Shown here: one piece after another, positions 42,363 to 56,400 of the stretch
Position numbering within the stretch: the stretch's first letter is position 1
Layout of the letters: every line of letters begins with the position of its first letter
NCBI RefSeq assembly: GCF_030867145.1
Contig: NC_134433.1
Location: forward strand, 13,033,216-13,097,215
Reading direction: 5' to 3'
From: Opisthocomus hoazin
Lineage: Eukaryota; Chordata; Aves; Opisthocomiformes; Opisthocomidae
Length of the DNA stretch: 64,000 nucleotides
The notes under the pieces: generated by a model
What the model saw: only the letters and a program-made list of their open reading frames with translations
What the model was told of the DNA's origin: nothing
Databases searched by the model: none
Program-made: the position numbers and the translations under genes

Positions 42363-45300
42363 TTATTAAACCTGTTCAGCTTTCGGGCCTTCAATTTAAC
42401 ATTCCCCAATAATGCTTTTATTGGCAGACTTCAGAAGGTGAAAACATTGCAATACAGCACTGTGCAATGCTGCTGTTCCAGCTATCAGTGCACTCAATCT
42501 CCTAGTGATGTTTTATGTGCATTTTTATTTAATTTCTTTTACCTGACAGTGCCAGCTCTCTCACATAATGGGTCATGATGGATTAGTTTCATTAGATGTG
42601 CAGTATTTTTCCTTCCTCTCTTTGGTTCTCTTCCTCAAGTACTTTCACTTCTTGGGCTGGGGGAGAGGAGTGGGTAAACGCTCTGACTAACGATAACAAG
42701 ACCTCTTGCACTCTGTACAGCAGATTCAGGACTTGGGGGAGCAACCTGGGACACATCCAGAGGCTGAAAATGGCTCTCCTGGAAATGATGAGCTGAATCA
42801 AAGAGAGAATATACTCTGAAACTTCAGCACGCTTCCATTTCTCACTCCTACAGATAGATTTGGATGGTCCTGTGAATAATGGCAGAAAGAGTCTTTCCAC
42901 AGATTCCCTTTCTAAGAGAAAAAAAAATCTGAATGTTTTTCTAACAGCTCCTGAAAGAAAGATTTCCATTGTGGCTGGGTGTGCAGCAGTGCTAGTTAGG
43001 AGGACAAATACTGGGGTGGATTTTTGTCATTTTTTCGTTGGCAAGTGGCAACCTACTTCTTATTTACACTGCAAAGTCACAACGAGCATTAAAAGAAGCT
43101 GAACAGAGCGTTTTTCACTGCAGGCTGCACACACGTTTCTTTGTGCTTGCACCCAAACCCGTCATCTTCAGAAAGCAGCTTACGCTTGGCATTGCTGTGT
43201 GCATGAGCTGTTGGTTTAAATGCAACTTCCTCTTTCAAACTGTTCAACTCTTCCCCTGGTTTGTTTTTTTTTTTTTTTTAGATGTTGGCCTACAAGTATG
43301 ATACTGTGAGAAAAAACCGCTGATGGAGAGAGCTGACCTCTGCCTTTTCCACTGTTCATTTCCTTGCCAAATTAGTTTGTCTCCTGTTTGCATCCTCTGC
43401 TGCTTGTCTCTTTTCTATTTCAGTAGCTGGTCTGGTGCCTGTTTGTAAAGGATGAGGCATCTGCATTGCTCAGGCATTTGCTGCAGGAGCATTTCCAGTG
43501 CTTCAGAAATGTCTCAGCGTCTTCTGAGTCAGCTGTCATGCGTTTGGGAGCCGATGTTTTCTGTTGCACTTGATAGCTCAGTAAAGGGTGGAGTGGGGAT
43601 CACCGAGAGAATTAGTGCCTGGGGTGATCGTCTGGAACTGGAAGCGAACATGAGAAGAGCCTAAAGCTCCAGCGGTCACTCGTGAACCCGCCTGCACTGG
43701 CCAGGGCAGTCTGCCACTGCCTGGAAAACACGCAGGCTTTTTTGGGTGCGATTTATAGATATTATTGGGCTGATCTTGAAATGTTTCTATGCCACAATGC
43801 CATAGAGAGACAGATGTGACCTCACTGGGTTTCAAACAGCACTGTGTCGGGGCAGGGGTCTAACGTTTGATTTCCACAGTCCCTTTGCGTGGCATTTACA
43901 GGCTCATGACTGGGCTGAGTTCAGTTCTGGGGCAGCTTAACACCAAAGAGCTACTGACAGGCGGAGGGAAGTGTAGATGAGGAGCAGTCTGGGCAGACAG
44001 GGTCGCGTATCCTGTGGCTGCGTGTGAATAAGGAGAAGGCAATTACTGTGAACGGTATGAGGAATTACGGATAGCAGGAATAAGAGAAGACAGAAAGAGA
44101 AAGGGAGAGTTCTAGTACTGGCGGAGGAATCTTCCCTGTGAGAATTTCCAGACTGAGCAAACAGCCTTCACGGGGAAAGGGGCAGACTGCTTTTTTCCAT
44201 GGGAAATTGAAAATGTTGGACTCGAGAAGGGAGGTATCTTGCAGAAGAGATCCATTCTCAGCCCCTTGAGAAGGACTAAGAGAAACTACTGGGTTTTTTT
44301 GTCTTTAACTGATGATGATTAGATTTTGTAAGGTTATTTACCACCCCCCCCTCCCCCCCGGGAATGAAACCGCTTATGTTTGAACCACCCACAGATACTC
44401 TGAGAAACATACCAGTAATCTTGATTTCCAGGCAAGAAAAAAAAATAAGGTTGTGAAACTAGAAGGTGAGAAGAACAATATCTGCAAAAGCGTGCCAACA
44501 ACACTGTTGTCAGCACAAACGCAGCCTCTGGTGAGTAACATTCAGAATATTCTGAGGAACATTTGATACAAATTGAAGCTTTTTATTCAAAATCAGCTAT
44601 TGCAACTGTGCTTCTAGTTGATGGCTCTAGAAGAAAACAAGAAAAGTACGTCTTTTTTTTTAAGTGATCAAAACTGGTTGACATCTTCAGGTCACACCTA
44701 CAACAGAACACTTCTCACTCTTAAGTAACATTTTCTTCTAACCTGTGTAAATCCTTTCTCGCATTAATTGACCTGGAAAATAATTGCAAGAACTCACAGC
44801 AGACCTATGTCTGTGCCACTAAGTAAAAGCAGGCCAGGAGGACAACACGCTGTTTAACTGCCAGCAAGTTTCTGATCTGATTTTAGCCTGTGCAGTTGCT
44901 TAGTTAAGGCAGATGGGGACGGCACGGGGGGTGTCTCTAGATGCCACCAAGGGCTAACTTGTCTCCCCTGATACTTCATTTGTCCATGAACTTGGGTGTT
45001 CTTAGTGCAGCAGGAGCAATGGTGGAGGCAGTCCTGAGACATGGGGTATACTCACTGGTTAGTCCACCCCTGGAGCAGTTCCAGCGGGGCCAGGGCAAGC
45101 AGATGGTGTTCTTGTCGGACCAGACCCACAATGAGAAACAATGCTGGGCAGTCATCCAGCCACTTGTGCTTGCAAAGCGTCTCATCTAGGAGCAGACTGG
45201 GCAGAAGATCAGGTGGTGGATCCTTTCGGACGCTCCTGTCTCTGTACAGCTCTGGTTGCTGGAGCTGCGTCGGTCTCCCTGTGCCCAGCCCCACCTTGGG

Positions 45301-47462
45301 TCTGGGAAGTGGTGAGGGGAGATAGGCTGAGCCTGCCTTTCTTCCTTACTCATTTCTGACCTCATGGACCGCTGTGGTCTCCTTCCTCCCTGCAGAAGTG
45401 TGCTTTCTTGGAGGGTTTTGTCTCCTTTGGTTATTGTACATTTTAAGAGTATTTATTTGTGCTTCAGGCTTTCACGCAGAGGATCTCTAGGGCTGGAACT
45501 AGTGATATTCTGGTTTGTGGGCATCTGGTAAGGAGGGGTGGATACAACGGCCAAATACCGTTTGAGGAAGAGAGAAACCGTGAGTTGCAGCTGCTTGAGT
45601 GAGAAAGAGGGCTCCAGGAGGGGCTTGGGGAGCAGCCAGCCTGTTCTGTGAGATAAGATGGGGTTGCCCATGTGGGGTGTGCAGAGAGGGAAAGGGAGGG
45701 GTAACGGGCAGTGGGAGAGGTGAGCAAGACCAGTCCTTTGCTTGTGCTGAGGCTGAGTGGCAGCTGTGAAGTTTGTGAGCGGGACTGGGGCTACCCCTGA
45801 GCCAGAGGAGTGACCAGGGGGGTGCGTGGGAGCGGGGGGCTCAGTCCCTTGCAGCCTGCGAGGGAGCCCCTTGTGAAAGAGCCACGGCCTCAAGCCATGG
45901 CCCGGCGTGGGGCAGGGGAGTGCAGCCGCTGCTGGGGTGAAAGGAGGCCACAGGCACATTTCTGTTCTAGTTTTGCAGTTGCTGGAGAAAGGTTTCCTTT
46001 GCTTTGCAGAAGGAAACTCTAGGGATGGCTGTGGGAGGAGGGACAAAATGAGGTATTTTGAGGACAGTGTTTTGTTCATTGCAATGTTTGTGATTCTCCT
46101 GTGATTTGGAGCAACCTTGTCACTTATTCATTAAAAATCTGATCTGTTTGTTTAAATCTGATACGGAATTTAAGGAGGACGAAGGATAAAATTTTCACAA
46201 AATCCATGCTCTTGAGAACGACTCTCCCCGGGTTGAGGTGTGTGTGCTGGAGCAGATCACCTCACCGCACTGCCTGCTCCCTCTGTCGTGTGACCCCTCT
46301 CTCAGCCAGTGTCTGAGCATGTGTTACAGTTGTGTACTGTGTAATCTCAAGAGCCTTCCCGGTCCTAACGAAGCCCTGAGTGCTCATTGGGTGCTCATGC
46401 ATGAATGCAGTAAACCCTACACTTTACACCTGATACAACCCCTCCTGTCTCTGGTGGACACTCTCTAATAGATTGAGCCCACAGGCAGTCCACATCTCCC
46501 ATCAGTGCACGCATACGGGATGCCCCTGAAAGGGCACACTCCAGTTTGGATCCCAGCTTGCTGCTGGATCCCTCTTGGCGAGGTGCATTAGCTCTTTTAG
46601 CTGGGCTGCTGGAAGGTCCTGCCTTCATTTGCCACCTCGGAGCTCGTTCTGTTCCCTCCTTAGCCGGGAGACGGTGTCCACCCTTCCTGGTTGAAGCAAT
46701 GGTCATTTCATGTCCCTGCACATGCAAATGCCTCTGTTAGACTGGGAGTCACCTCTCGCACTGCTAGCTAGTAAACAACTCTTCTCTCGGTGACGGTTAA
46801 ACTATTCCTCTCCCTTTGGTATTTCATCAGACAGCGTGTTCTGTATCTATCTGTGCCTAGCTCAGCACTCGTGGAGCATTTCAGTGAGATGTGATGGTGA
46901 TTGATCCCTTAACCACGTACAGAATTTATTTATTAGTTTCTTAGGCTGGGTTTTTGATGGGAAGATGTAGTAGCCAGGCAGGTGTTATGGATGGCTGAGG
47001 ACCCAAGTTCTCATTGCTCATGTGAATGCTTAAGGAATTAAAAATTTAACCAGGTGCTTTGCCATCATGTAAAGCCTGAAGAAAGGCTTTAATGCTTAAC
47101 AGTGAGAGAGCATAGCTCTGTCACCTCGGATGCTGTACCACGGCTTCATGCTGTAACATGTTTTGTTACAAACATTTTGTGACTGTGGGGGAGAGAACGA
47201 AAGCTTGAGGGGAAATCTGAGGCGGGGGCTTCGCCAGAGGATGAATTAGCTGAAAAGCAGCTAAGGAAGGATCTCGTGTGAGCGCAGCTGCTGGTTTCCA
47301 ACCCGAGCGCTGCTGCCGGCACGCTGCTGCGGGGAGGGAGGAGATGAGCCGCTGGCTCTGAAGGGGTTGGTGTGTCAGGTTTCTATGCAGAGCACGTGTG
47401 GATAATGCGAGCTGCAAACGCTGCTGCCCGCTCCAGCCACCCGTACAGAGCGAGCCGGGAGC

Positions 47463-50400
47463 ATGGGGCAGGTGGCTTGGAAGGGTTTATTTCTATCACT
47501 TTTTGATTATAAAACAGAGAAATACGTCATTGCGAAGAACAAGAAGGTGGGGGTTCTCTATCGAGTGGTGCAGCTCTCCATCCTGGCTTACCTGGTGGGG
47601 TAAGAATCACCCTGCTTTTCACCTCCTGCTGCGGCTGCGGTTGCTTGCTGTGTTGTGATGAAGATTTATGTAGGGTACTCTGCATACGGTGACAGCTTGC
47701 TGAGCCTGATGACTTTAATGCAGATAGTTACGCTTGCTTATGCAGCTGGATTTTGTAATGTCTAATAGACTTATATCTGATTTTTCATCTGCTGGGGATT
47801 GCTAGATTCAGCTCTACCTTCCAGATTAATGTAGGGTTAAAAATAGATCAAATGGTACTATGGCTTTGTACTGCATTATTTACACCTTTATTTCTGTATT
47901 CGGTGGGAACGGTGCCCAGCCTTAACACCTGACGTCTTAGAAACAATGGCATTTATGGCCACGGTTGCTGAGCCTTGGGACAAACCTGGCTTGTCTGCAT
48001 GCCTGCATGACATGCTCAGGTCTCAATGGGAGGGGACCAGGCACAAAGTGGCAGATTTCTTTGCTGGAGTGGGCTGCAGCAGCCGGGATTGTGGAAGCTG
48101 AGGCAGCGTGCGTGTCAGCTGCCTTCCATTTGTTTCAGAGCAGGGCGAGTTGGCATGGAGATAGCTAGAATACCTCTCAGAAAAGGCCCGGTTCTGCAAG
48201 AGGCTGGTCACGCTGGCATGTAATGAGCACAGCGATACTCCTTGCAGTTTGCAGGCTCAGACCTGGAATTATCCAGCCTATGTGCCATTGCTTCCTGAGT
48301 TTCTGAGGCTGTGTGGAATGTGATTCGTAAGTCTTTACCCTCCCTGTCTGTGCTTCTGAGTCCCTTCACCTTTCTCATACCTCGTGTTTTCACTGATCAA
48401 ATATAGCAGAGTCATTTTTATGTGCTAGGTTTATTTATAGAAAGGTGTACAGTTCCAGAGCCTGCTTTAGTTGCAGCGCAGAGATGAGGTCTCAGCAGAC
48501 TGGCATGCGTTAGCTGCTAAAGGAGGAATCCTGTAGATAATGTTGCTGAGGACACATCCTCTGTCCGAGAGGGATATGGTATGACCAGTGACTGTGAGTG
48601 TTCAGAGACCGTCTGGGCCATACTGGCTATTTTCTTCCCTCGGCAGCTATTGCCTTCTGCAGAGCTTTGGCACTGTCACTGCTGGTGCCTTTGGGGACTC
48701 CTGTGTGGCTGGGGGCTCTCAGCGTATCGCAGAGGCGGTGGGTGTTTGTCTGACATCTGACTGCTTGATTACGCACCCAGCCCTGGCCAGAGGCTGTCTG
48801 GGGGGTTGCGATCATCAAACCCCTCTGGGTTGTCTCGTGCATGGAACTGCCATTTCTCCCTCAATTTGCTGTGGAAATCCTAAGGGTCTACTTTTGAGCC
48901 CTCCTTGGAGAAAAAAACAGTATTCTTGGGGGGGAAACAGTAGGAAGCTTCACAGGGGTGGGGAACGTTATTCAGGTTTGTCACAAGTAGCAGGTGAAGG
49001 GCAGCATACGTCAGCGCTGCTCAGCCCGAGATGGCCGCTGTCCCTTTCTGCGTGCAGGCGTGTGCTGCAGGTCGGTGTGCTGCGAAGGGGAGCTGTGCCA
49101 GCAAACGCAGCCTGCGTCCCTCCCCCTGCCCCGGCACCCTGCGCTTCCTCGAGGGTCTGGGTGGTTTGTTGTCCTGGCAGGTGACTTGGGTGGTATTGTG
49201 GGGAAGCTGGAGGCATTTCATTTAACCCAGAGAGGTTTCCACCCAGTGACGTGGAGCTCTTCCTGTTGCTACTGGGAAGAAGTAAGCAAAGCCTTTCCCT
49301 GGACTACTCAGCAAGGAAGCAGCTCTTCCAGGTGTGCTAGCGAGGAGCCTGAAGCCCAGCAGAGCCCAGGGTGCAGTCAGGTTGTGTCCAGCTGAGAGTA
49401 CTCCCTGCAGATCTCTGTTAGTGAGATGTGGTTCACCTGCTGGAGTTGCATCTCCCTAGCTGTGATCTGCTGCTGGACTGGTAAACAACTAGCGATAGGA
49501 TGAGAGGCAATGGCCTCAAGTTGTGTCAGGGGAGGTTTAGATTGGATGTTTGGAAGAATTTCTTTACTGACAGAGTGGTCAGACATTGGAACTGGCTGCC
49601 CAGAGCAGTGGTGGAGTCGCCATCCCTGGAGGTGTTCAAAAAACCTGTAGATGTGGCACTTGGGGACACGGTTTAGCAGGCATGGGGGTGTTGGGGTGAC
49701 AGATGGACTTGAACTTAGAGGTCTTTTCCAACCTCAATGATTCTGTGAGCCTATGACCGGTACACTAATGGCAGGCTGCTAAAACGGGAGTTTCTCATGT
49801 ATTTGTGAAACCAACCACAATCTTCCCTGCAGCCTGCAAAAGCTGATATTATTTTTTATCTTGAGGAATACAGAGCCCTGCCCTGCCCTGCCCTCTTTCC
49901 ATCGAGGTTGCTAGCACAGGATGGGGAGGCAGGAGGCTTGTTATTTTACCCTGTGACGAGTTATTACGCCTTTCCCTGGTGTGGGGCCCTGATGCTTCCT
50001 CCAGTGCTGTAGATAAGCACAGCTTGTGTCAAAGAGTTTATTCTGAATTTGTTGTAGCAGTTGCAGAGGGGTTGGTGTCACTGGCATGTTTTGATTTGCT
50101 CTTGAATGTTATTTGGCCTCAGTGTAGATCTCTGGCTAACTTGTTCCTTGACCCCCCTTGCTAATGTTGCCGCCTTCTGTGTCTTCGCAGGTGGGTGTTT
50201 GTTGTCAAGAAGGGCTATCAGGACACAGACACATCCCTCCAGAGCTCTGTCATCACCAAGCTGAAAGGGGTAGCCTTCACCAACACCTCGGAGCTGGGGG
50301 AGAGGCTGTGGGATGTTGCGGACTACGTCATCCCTCCGCAGGTTGGCATCTCCCCACTGCTATCGTCTCTGCCGTTCAGCTGGAAAGACATCTTCCAGCG

Positions 50401-53400
50401 GGGCTGCTGGTGGAAAGGCTGAAGTGGTGCATCCAGGCCTTTCCTGTGAATGAGCAGGAGGTGGGCTGCAGGAAAGCAATGCTGTGCCTTCTCTTTGGCC
50501 TTCCCAGCAAATATCAAAGCAGCCCTGTCTCTCTAGCAAAGGTCCATGACACTTTGCAAGCAGAAGTCCCGTGGACTTCAGTGAGACTGCTCAGCTGAGC
50601 AGTGTCTGCTGGCCTCTGCTGCTGGGCTAGAGCAGGCATGGACGGGGCAGCCCGGAGCGGGTGGGAGACGGAGAGACAATGTGGTGCAATTTGAGTGGTG
50701 AGGATTGCTCAGATGTGTCTGGATAAACCTGCCTTGCTGCTTCCTTGACTTGGACAGTGAGGTGTGTAGCTGGTGGTTAAGGGGAAAAGATGGCAGCAGG
50801 CTGGAAATTGCCCAGCTGTGCTTGCCCAGGGGCTGTTTGTGCTGTCCCTGCTAGCATCCACCACACGTGCATGGAAAGGTGGGAGGGGAAAATCAGGGTC
50901 TTGGCCTTGACAGGGGGCAGAAAGCAGGAAATTGAACAATTTACTTGTCTGTACATAAGAATAAGGCTTCACCTTCCTCCTGCTGCAGCCCATGTTTACC
51001 CAGACCTGCGGATCTGTGCTCTGCCTCTCCCGCGGTTCAGTGCGAAGCTTTCCTGCAAGCTGTCGGTCTCAGACCAGCGTGTACTCCGGGTTGGGCAGTG
51101 TGCTTGCGGGACCTCTTGTTCAGGCTGTGTGGAAGCCCTGGGACATGTAGCAGGTGGCTGCTGTGCACACCCAGCAATGAAATGGTGACGCCGACCAGTA
51201 TTTTAACTTGTCAGATGTTTCTCCTGTGACTCGGTGGTCTGGTTACTGCGTGTTGACTTACTGGGAGGCCTTACAGCGTGGTGTGCTGAGTAAAGACAGC
51301 CAGCCCTGCCTCTGGGCTGGTGTGCTCTGCAACGCAGAGGTTTGGGCTATGGCATCATGAAGCCAAACGTGGCTTTGCAGTCAGGTTACAATATTGAATC
51401 CAGGCTTGCCGCAGTCTGCCCCAGCGTGCATCAGCCTCCAGCAACCACCGTGATGTTAGACCCTGGGCTCACAGCAAAACTCAGCAACTTCTGTGCGCTG
51501 TGAGTGCCAGCGCAGACATCTCACGAGCCTTCCTGCTCCGTGTGCTGATTACTGTTTGTCGGCTGAATGTCTCAGGTCAGCCGTGAGATGTTCCCCGTAT
51601 GGGTTTTTAGGAATATCGGAATGCCTGCTACCGGTGCATTAAGGGACTTGCATCTGCTAACTACTGCGCCGTCTCTCACTTCGCTTTGGAGGGAGAGTCC
51701 TGCGCTGTCCTGCTGGGACTGGGTGGGCTGGTTTGTGCTGGAGACACCTGGGTAGTGGGGCAGGAGGCAGGGAGGGATGGGAGAAACCCCGTCTCCTCCA
51801 GGGAGCAGGGACAGCTCTCCTGAGCCCTCCAGCGTGGCTGCTGACCAACGTGTCCCTCCTGCTGAGGACAGACGTACCTGTGTCCCAAGGTGCTGGTGGG
51901 GTGTGGGGCCACCCGCCTCACGCAAAGCACAGCGAGGGAAGGTGAGCGAGCCAGACGCGTGAGAACACCGAGCTCTGCTCTCATGGATGGAAGGCTGAGA
52001 TCTCCGATTTCTGTGTGCAGCAGGCAGGGCTGTGTGTTGGAAGGGGTTTTCTGAGAGACTCCGGAATAAACGGCAGGCGCTCAGCTTGTGGAGATTCACC
52101 ACTGAGCACTGAGAATGCCCTCGGATAGGGTGAACCAGGGGCACTTTGCGGTTAAGCTTCATGCAGAGCAGGGATTCACCTGGTGGATTCTTCACTCGTT
52201 GCTTTCTTGGGCTTGTTCTCCGACAGGTTTGCAGAAACATCCTGTTCCCTGCTGTGGTTCAGAGCAACCTTGTGGTGTCGGGGCTCCAGGATTTGCTCCT
52301 GGTCAGGTATTTTATCACCTGTCACTCGCTCACGCAAGCAACCAGTGTTACAGGTGGCAGGGCTTGACGTGCTGCTGGTTCCTGTCATGGGTGAGGACCT
52401 TTTGTCCAAGATGCTGGGGGCTGCCCTGCCTCATGCCAGGACCGTGGGCTGGCTCTAACGGTTACGTGTGTCCCCTCGGCGTGACGAAGGTCGGGCTGCC
52501 GGTGCCGGGGCTGTCAGGAGACAACCCGTGTTTCTGTAGGTGCAGCCTGGTGCTGACCCTCCTCCCCTTCCTGCGTGTGCACGGTGAGGAGCAGGAATGG
52601 TAGGAGCACGTGGTTAATCTTGGCATTCGTTTCACTTCGGAGTGGCACACCAGCCTCCATCTGCAGCGCTGGGATACGCTGCTTTCTCCCCCCTCTTGCT
52701 GACTGTTTAACTGTCTTCAGGCTTGTTTTTTCCGTAGTTTCCTTTGGTGGTTGGTTGTTACGGGAAAACCATTCAGGGGAGAAGTTCACCATTTAAACTT
52801 TTTGCTGAGTGTGGGGAAGGGGCCAACTAGAGGCTGTAAAAGTGCAAAGAAAGGAAGGCTCCAGAACAGGAGTCAGCCATGCATATTGTGGCATTGCCTA
52901 AATACAGAGGAAACACTACACGGCCAGAAATAAGGATTTTAGGGATGAAACCACAGACAAGTCTCTCCTTGCACATCTCATACCGTCCTCCCGATGGCTC
53001 AGTTAAGTGTTCTGTATTCTCTCTCTTACAGCCGTGCTAGAAGTGCTCTGTTTTGTTTTATCACATGTCCATGTGTTGCACTACATCTGGTCCTGCGCTG
53101 TGCCCGGCTGCCTTGCTCCGTGAGCTCAGGCTTGTGACAGCACGGCTGAGGCAGCCGGCCTGACCCCGGCTAAGAACAAACACCCACGGCTCTGCACTGG
53201 GACGGGGCCTTTGATCCCTGATGAGGCACCATGTCCTTACGGAAAAGGAGGACAAGCGCGTGCCGAGCAGCCAGCAAGGCAAAGCTCAGCAGTCCTGCTC
53301 ACCAAATTAACGCAGTCTCTGAAGGAGAACGTCTTCAGCGGCAGAGACCCACCAGCCTCATCCCAACAAATATCCAGACAAAGGCCGCTGTTGTGTCTCA

Positions 53401-56400
53401 GCCTGGAAAGCACCAGGAGAGAGGGAGGTGTTACTGTTTGGCAGAGCACTGCATCCTCCTTGTAACAGGTACTTCAAGAGTAAAACAGGTTTTCTAACTC
53501 TTCGTGCCTTACTTTGTTGTAGGGTGAAAACGTCTTCTTTGTCATGACGAATCTGATTGTGACCCCAAACCAGAGGCAAGCCACGTGTCCTGAGGTAGGA
53601 AGGACTGAGCCCCTTGGCCCCCAGACCCCTACAACACTGGGGGTAAGAACTGACAGGGGACACCTGGGGAGCAACAAACACGGGAAGGATGGAAGGCAAA
53701 TGGTTTTTCTCTGTAGTGTAATATCTCAGTTGGGAAAATCGGGCTGGTTACTGCAAACCTGGGAGGTTCAGCTGTCTTAATTTCCAGAGGCACTGATCAT
53801 GTAGAGTCTTGCTGACTTTGGTCGATGGTGTTGGACATCTGCCCAGCTGGAGATGGGACCAGAGCAGTGAGCATTGCTCAGGGTCAGAAAAGGCCGTGGG
53901 AAAACAACTTGGAGGTGACTTGATCTAGTTATGGGTAGAGGAGAGTTTCTAAGAGCCCCGTCCTGGGAAGGGCTGAATATTCAGGCTTTCATTACCTTCG
54001 GGACGTGGGAGGGTGCTTGGTACCTTCCAGAACATGCCTTCCAGGCCAGACGCATGAGATCTTTCCGAGTCCTGTTGAAACATCCTCTGCGGAGATGTGG
54101 TTCAGCCTGAGGGAGGAGGACGCTGGCCATCCAGGGAGCGTTGTCTCCCTGTCACAGTGATGGATTTTCCGTGGGGCAGCAGAGGGGGGGCCCAGGCGGG
54201 GAGCACAGCCTGCCTGTGCAGCATGCGGCTGTCCTCTAGTGGCTGCACGAACCGGGCGAGCAGCCCGGGGAAGGGGAATTCTGAGCTCAGAGAGCTCGTA
54301 GTTAAACCAGAGGTAGGGTTATCTCTGCAGGTGGAGCACGGTGGCCTGTTGCTTGGTTTTGGTGAGTGGTAGGTGATTTCTGGGATCTTCCACAGCCTGT
54401 CCCTCTCCAGACTGAGCAGCGGCCAAAAGCAGGACGTCGGAGCTGAACCGTGGTGTTGCTGGTGGTGCGATGCTGTCAAGCTCTTTGCACATGACCCGCA
54501 GTTACCGCTTCAGCTGCACATTTTCAGTGTTCACCGTTCTATAGAGGATTCACTCCACATCATCAGCACTTTCTTACCCCTCCTAGTCTGATGTCCTGTC
54601 ACAGGTCTCACTTCTGTCCTCCTCCACTTTGCAGAGTGACAGCATTCCCGACGCGCTCTGTTACCAGGACAGGGACTGCCTGGCGGGAGCAGCGGTGGTG
54701 GCTGGCAATGGTAAGGGAAGGCTCCCTCCTCCTGTACCGTGTCTGGTCGAGGCAGGTTCCTTCAGAGCCATCAGCCTGGTTACAACCCTAGAGATCTCCA
54801 ATCACGGAGAGCGGCAAGGACTTTCTTTTCTTTACTCTCTTTTAAGATTGCTGCCTTGCTTACAGCTCTGTGGTGGCTGGGTCAGAGCACCCCGGGCTGC
54901 TCAGAGAAGCAACAAGGGAGCGGTTGTTCCAGCTGAGAGGCCCTTTCACAGCAGGGAGGAGGGCTGGGGGTGGCAGCGAAAAGCATTTGATTTTCCTGTG
55001 CCCTGTAGGCAAGGAGAGGAGGTGGCGGCTCTGTGTGACCTTTTCTGTGATGTCTGTGCTGCAGGGGTTAAGACTGGCCGCTGTCTGAAAGACAAGGATG
55101 GCATCAGAGGGACTTGTGAGATACTGGCCTGGTGCCCAGTGGAGAAAAGATCCAAGCCCAAGTACGTGGCCACCCTGCGCTGTTTCCAAGCTTGAGCTGC
55201 TTGGCTTGTGTGTCGCTCAGGGTGGTTTCTGGGTTCCCTCTGCTTGGACACTCGTTGAATGTTGGCTGTTGCAGTGCAGGAGGGAGCTGTGCACGGCCCC
55301 CCAGCACGACCGGCCCCCTGTTCCCCTGCTTGGCTCGCTGGCTGCCCCAGGGCTGGTTCCAGCTCTCACGGCTTCCCCTCGGCCTGCACGCTCCTCACCA
55401 GCTCCTTGCTGGCAGTGTGGGGAAAGCAGCACGGCTGGCCTAGCGCCACGGGCTGTTTGTAAAATGACAATTCAAATTTTAGCACGTAGGCAGGGTCTGA
55501 ACCTAAAACAGTTAACAAACCCTTCTCTTTCAGGAAACCACTTCTCGCCAGTGCAGAAAACTTCACTGTTTACATCAAGAACTCAATCCGCTTCCCCAAG
55601 TTTAAGTTCTCCAAGTAAGTGCAGGTGCTCAGAGATCTCTCTGTCCTCTCCATCACAGAGCAATAATCTCAGTTTTCTCCACTGTCCTTCTCCTGCCTGA
55701 GGCTTGGGGTGGGGAGATGGATATTCCTTCCTCAGAGACGTGGGGGGAGGCCTTTGGCTTCAGGCTGTGCGGGAACAAGCAGATAATGAGGGCTTGGAGC
55801 TTCTCAGAGTGCCACTGGGGTCCGGCTGTGCCGCACCAAGTGCGGGCTGCGGTGGCTCCTGCAGCATGGGGTGCAGCAGAGCTCCTAAGGCTGACGCATC
55901 TGTCTGCCAGGCAGCGTATAGCCAGTGCAGAGCTGCTTCTGCTCCCAGATATTCCTTCTCTTCCATAAAAATGAAGGTGCCTGGACAAGGCTGGGAAAAT
56001 CCAGATTTCAAATACTTGTTTGCATTTGCTGCTGCAGCTCTGGCTCCAGCATTAAGGAAGGAAAGACAGACCGAAGTGTAGAAAAGAGCATGTTCTTGCT
56101 ATTCTGACTAGGCTCAGCTAGACATTTCTAGCATCTGTTTTTTTTCCTTGGGAAAACTATGTGGCCCTGGAGCACCCTGGCAACCTGCTCCGTGTCAGTG
56201 CTTCGCTGAGCCCAGATTCAGCTGACCTAGAGGTCATTTTTGTGTGAGCAGGCTGCTTTCCCTAGGCCAGCAGTGGAGCGGCTCACAGGGTGACAAGGCT
56301 GGTGGCAAGGTGCCATTTCTGTTCTGCACGGCGGGTGTTGGAGAAGACTTGTCTCTGCAGTCTTGGTGGCGTAGGCTGTGTAGGCAAGTAAAGAGGGAGA

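Larger units (their letters stand above)
37687..47462. other. intergenic stretch between ITGAE and P2RX5
   Basis: This contains the ITGAE 3' UTR (possible signals: variant AGTAAA near 38209, or AATAAA near 39584) and the P2RX5 upstream region. I see no supported coding exon. Longer open frames, such as one on the minus strand at 45453-46079, are Pro/Ser/Leu-rich and unlike any family I know. Short inverted repeats are listed separately. A T-run lies at 43264-43279 and C-runs at 44344-44359. Confidence 0.5.

Noticed and set aside
45453-46079. 208-codon minus-strand frame between ITGAE and P2RX5
   Set aside because: Pro/Leu/Ser/Thr-rich, with no domain, weak start context and no splice partners; consistent with a chance frame in GC-leaning DNA.
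48588-49184. 198-codon plus-strand frame in P2RX5 intron 1
   Set aside because: Cys/Ser/Gly-rich without recognisable motifs and with no plausible splice into P2RX5.
51572-52240. 222-codon minus-strand frame in P2RX5 intron 2
   Set aside because: Low-complexity Ser/Pro/Arg product with no family resemblance; chance frame.
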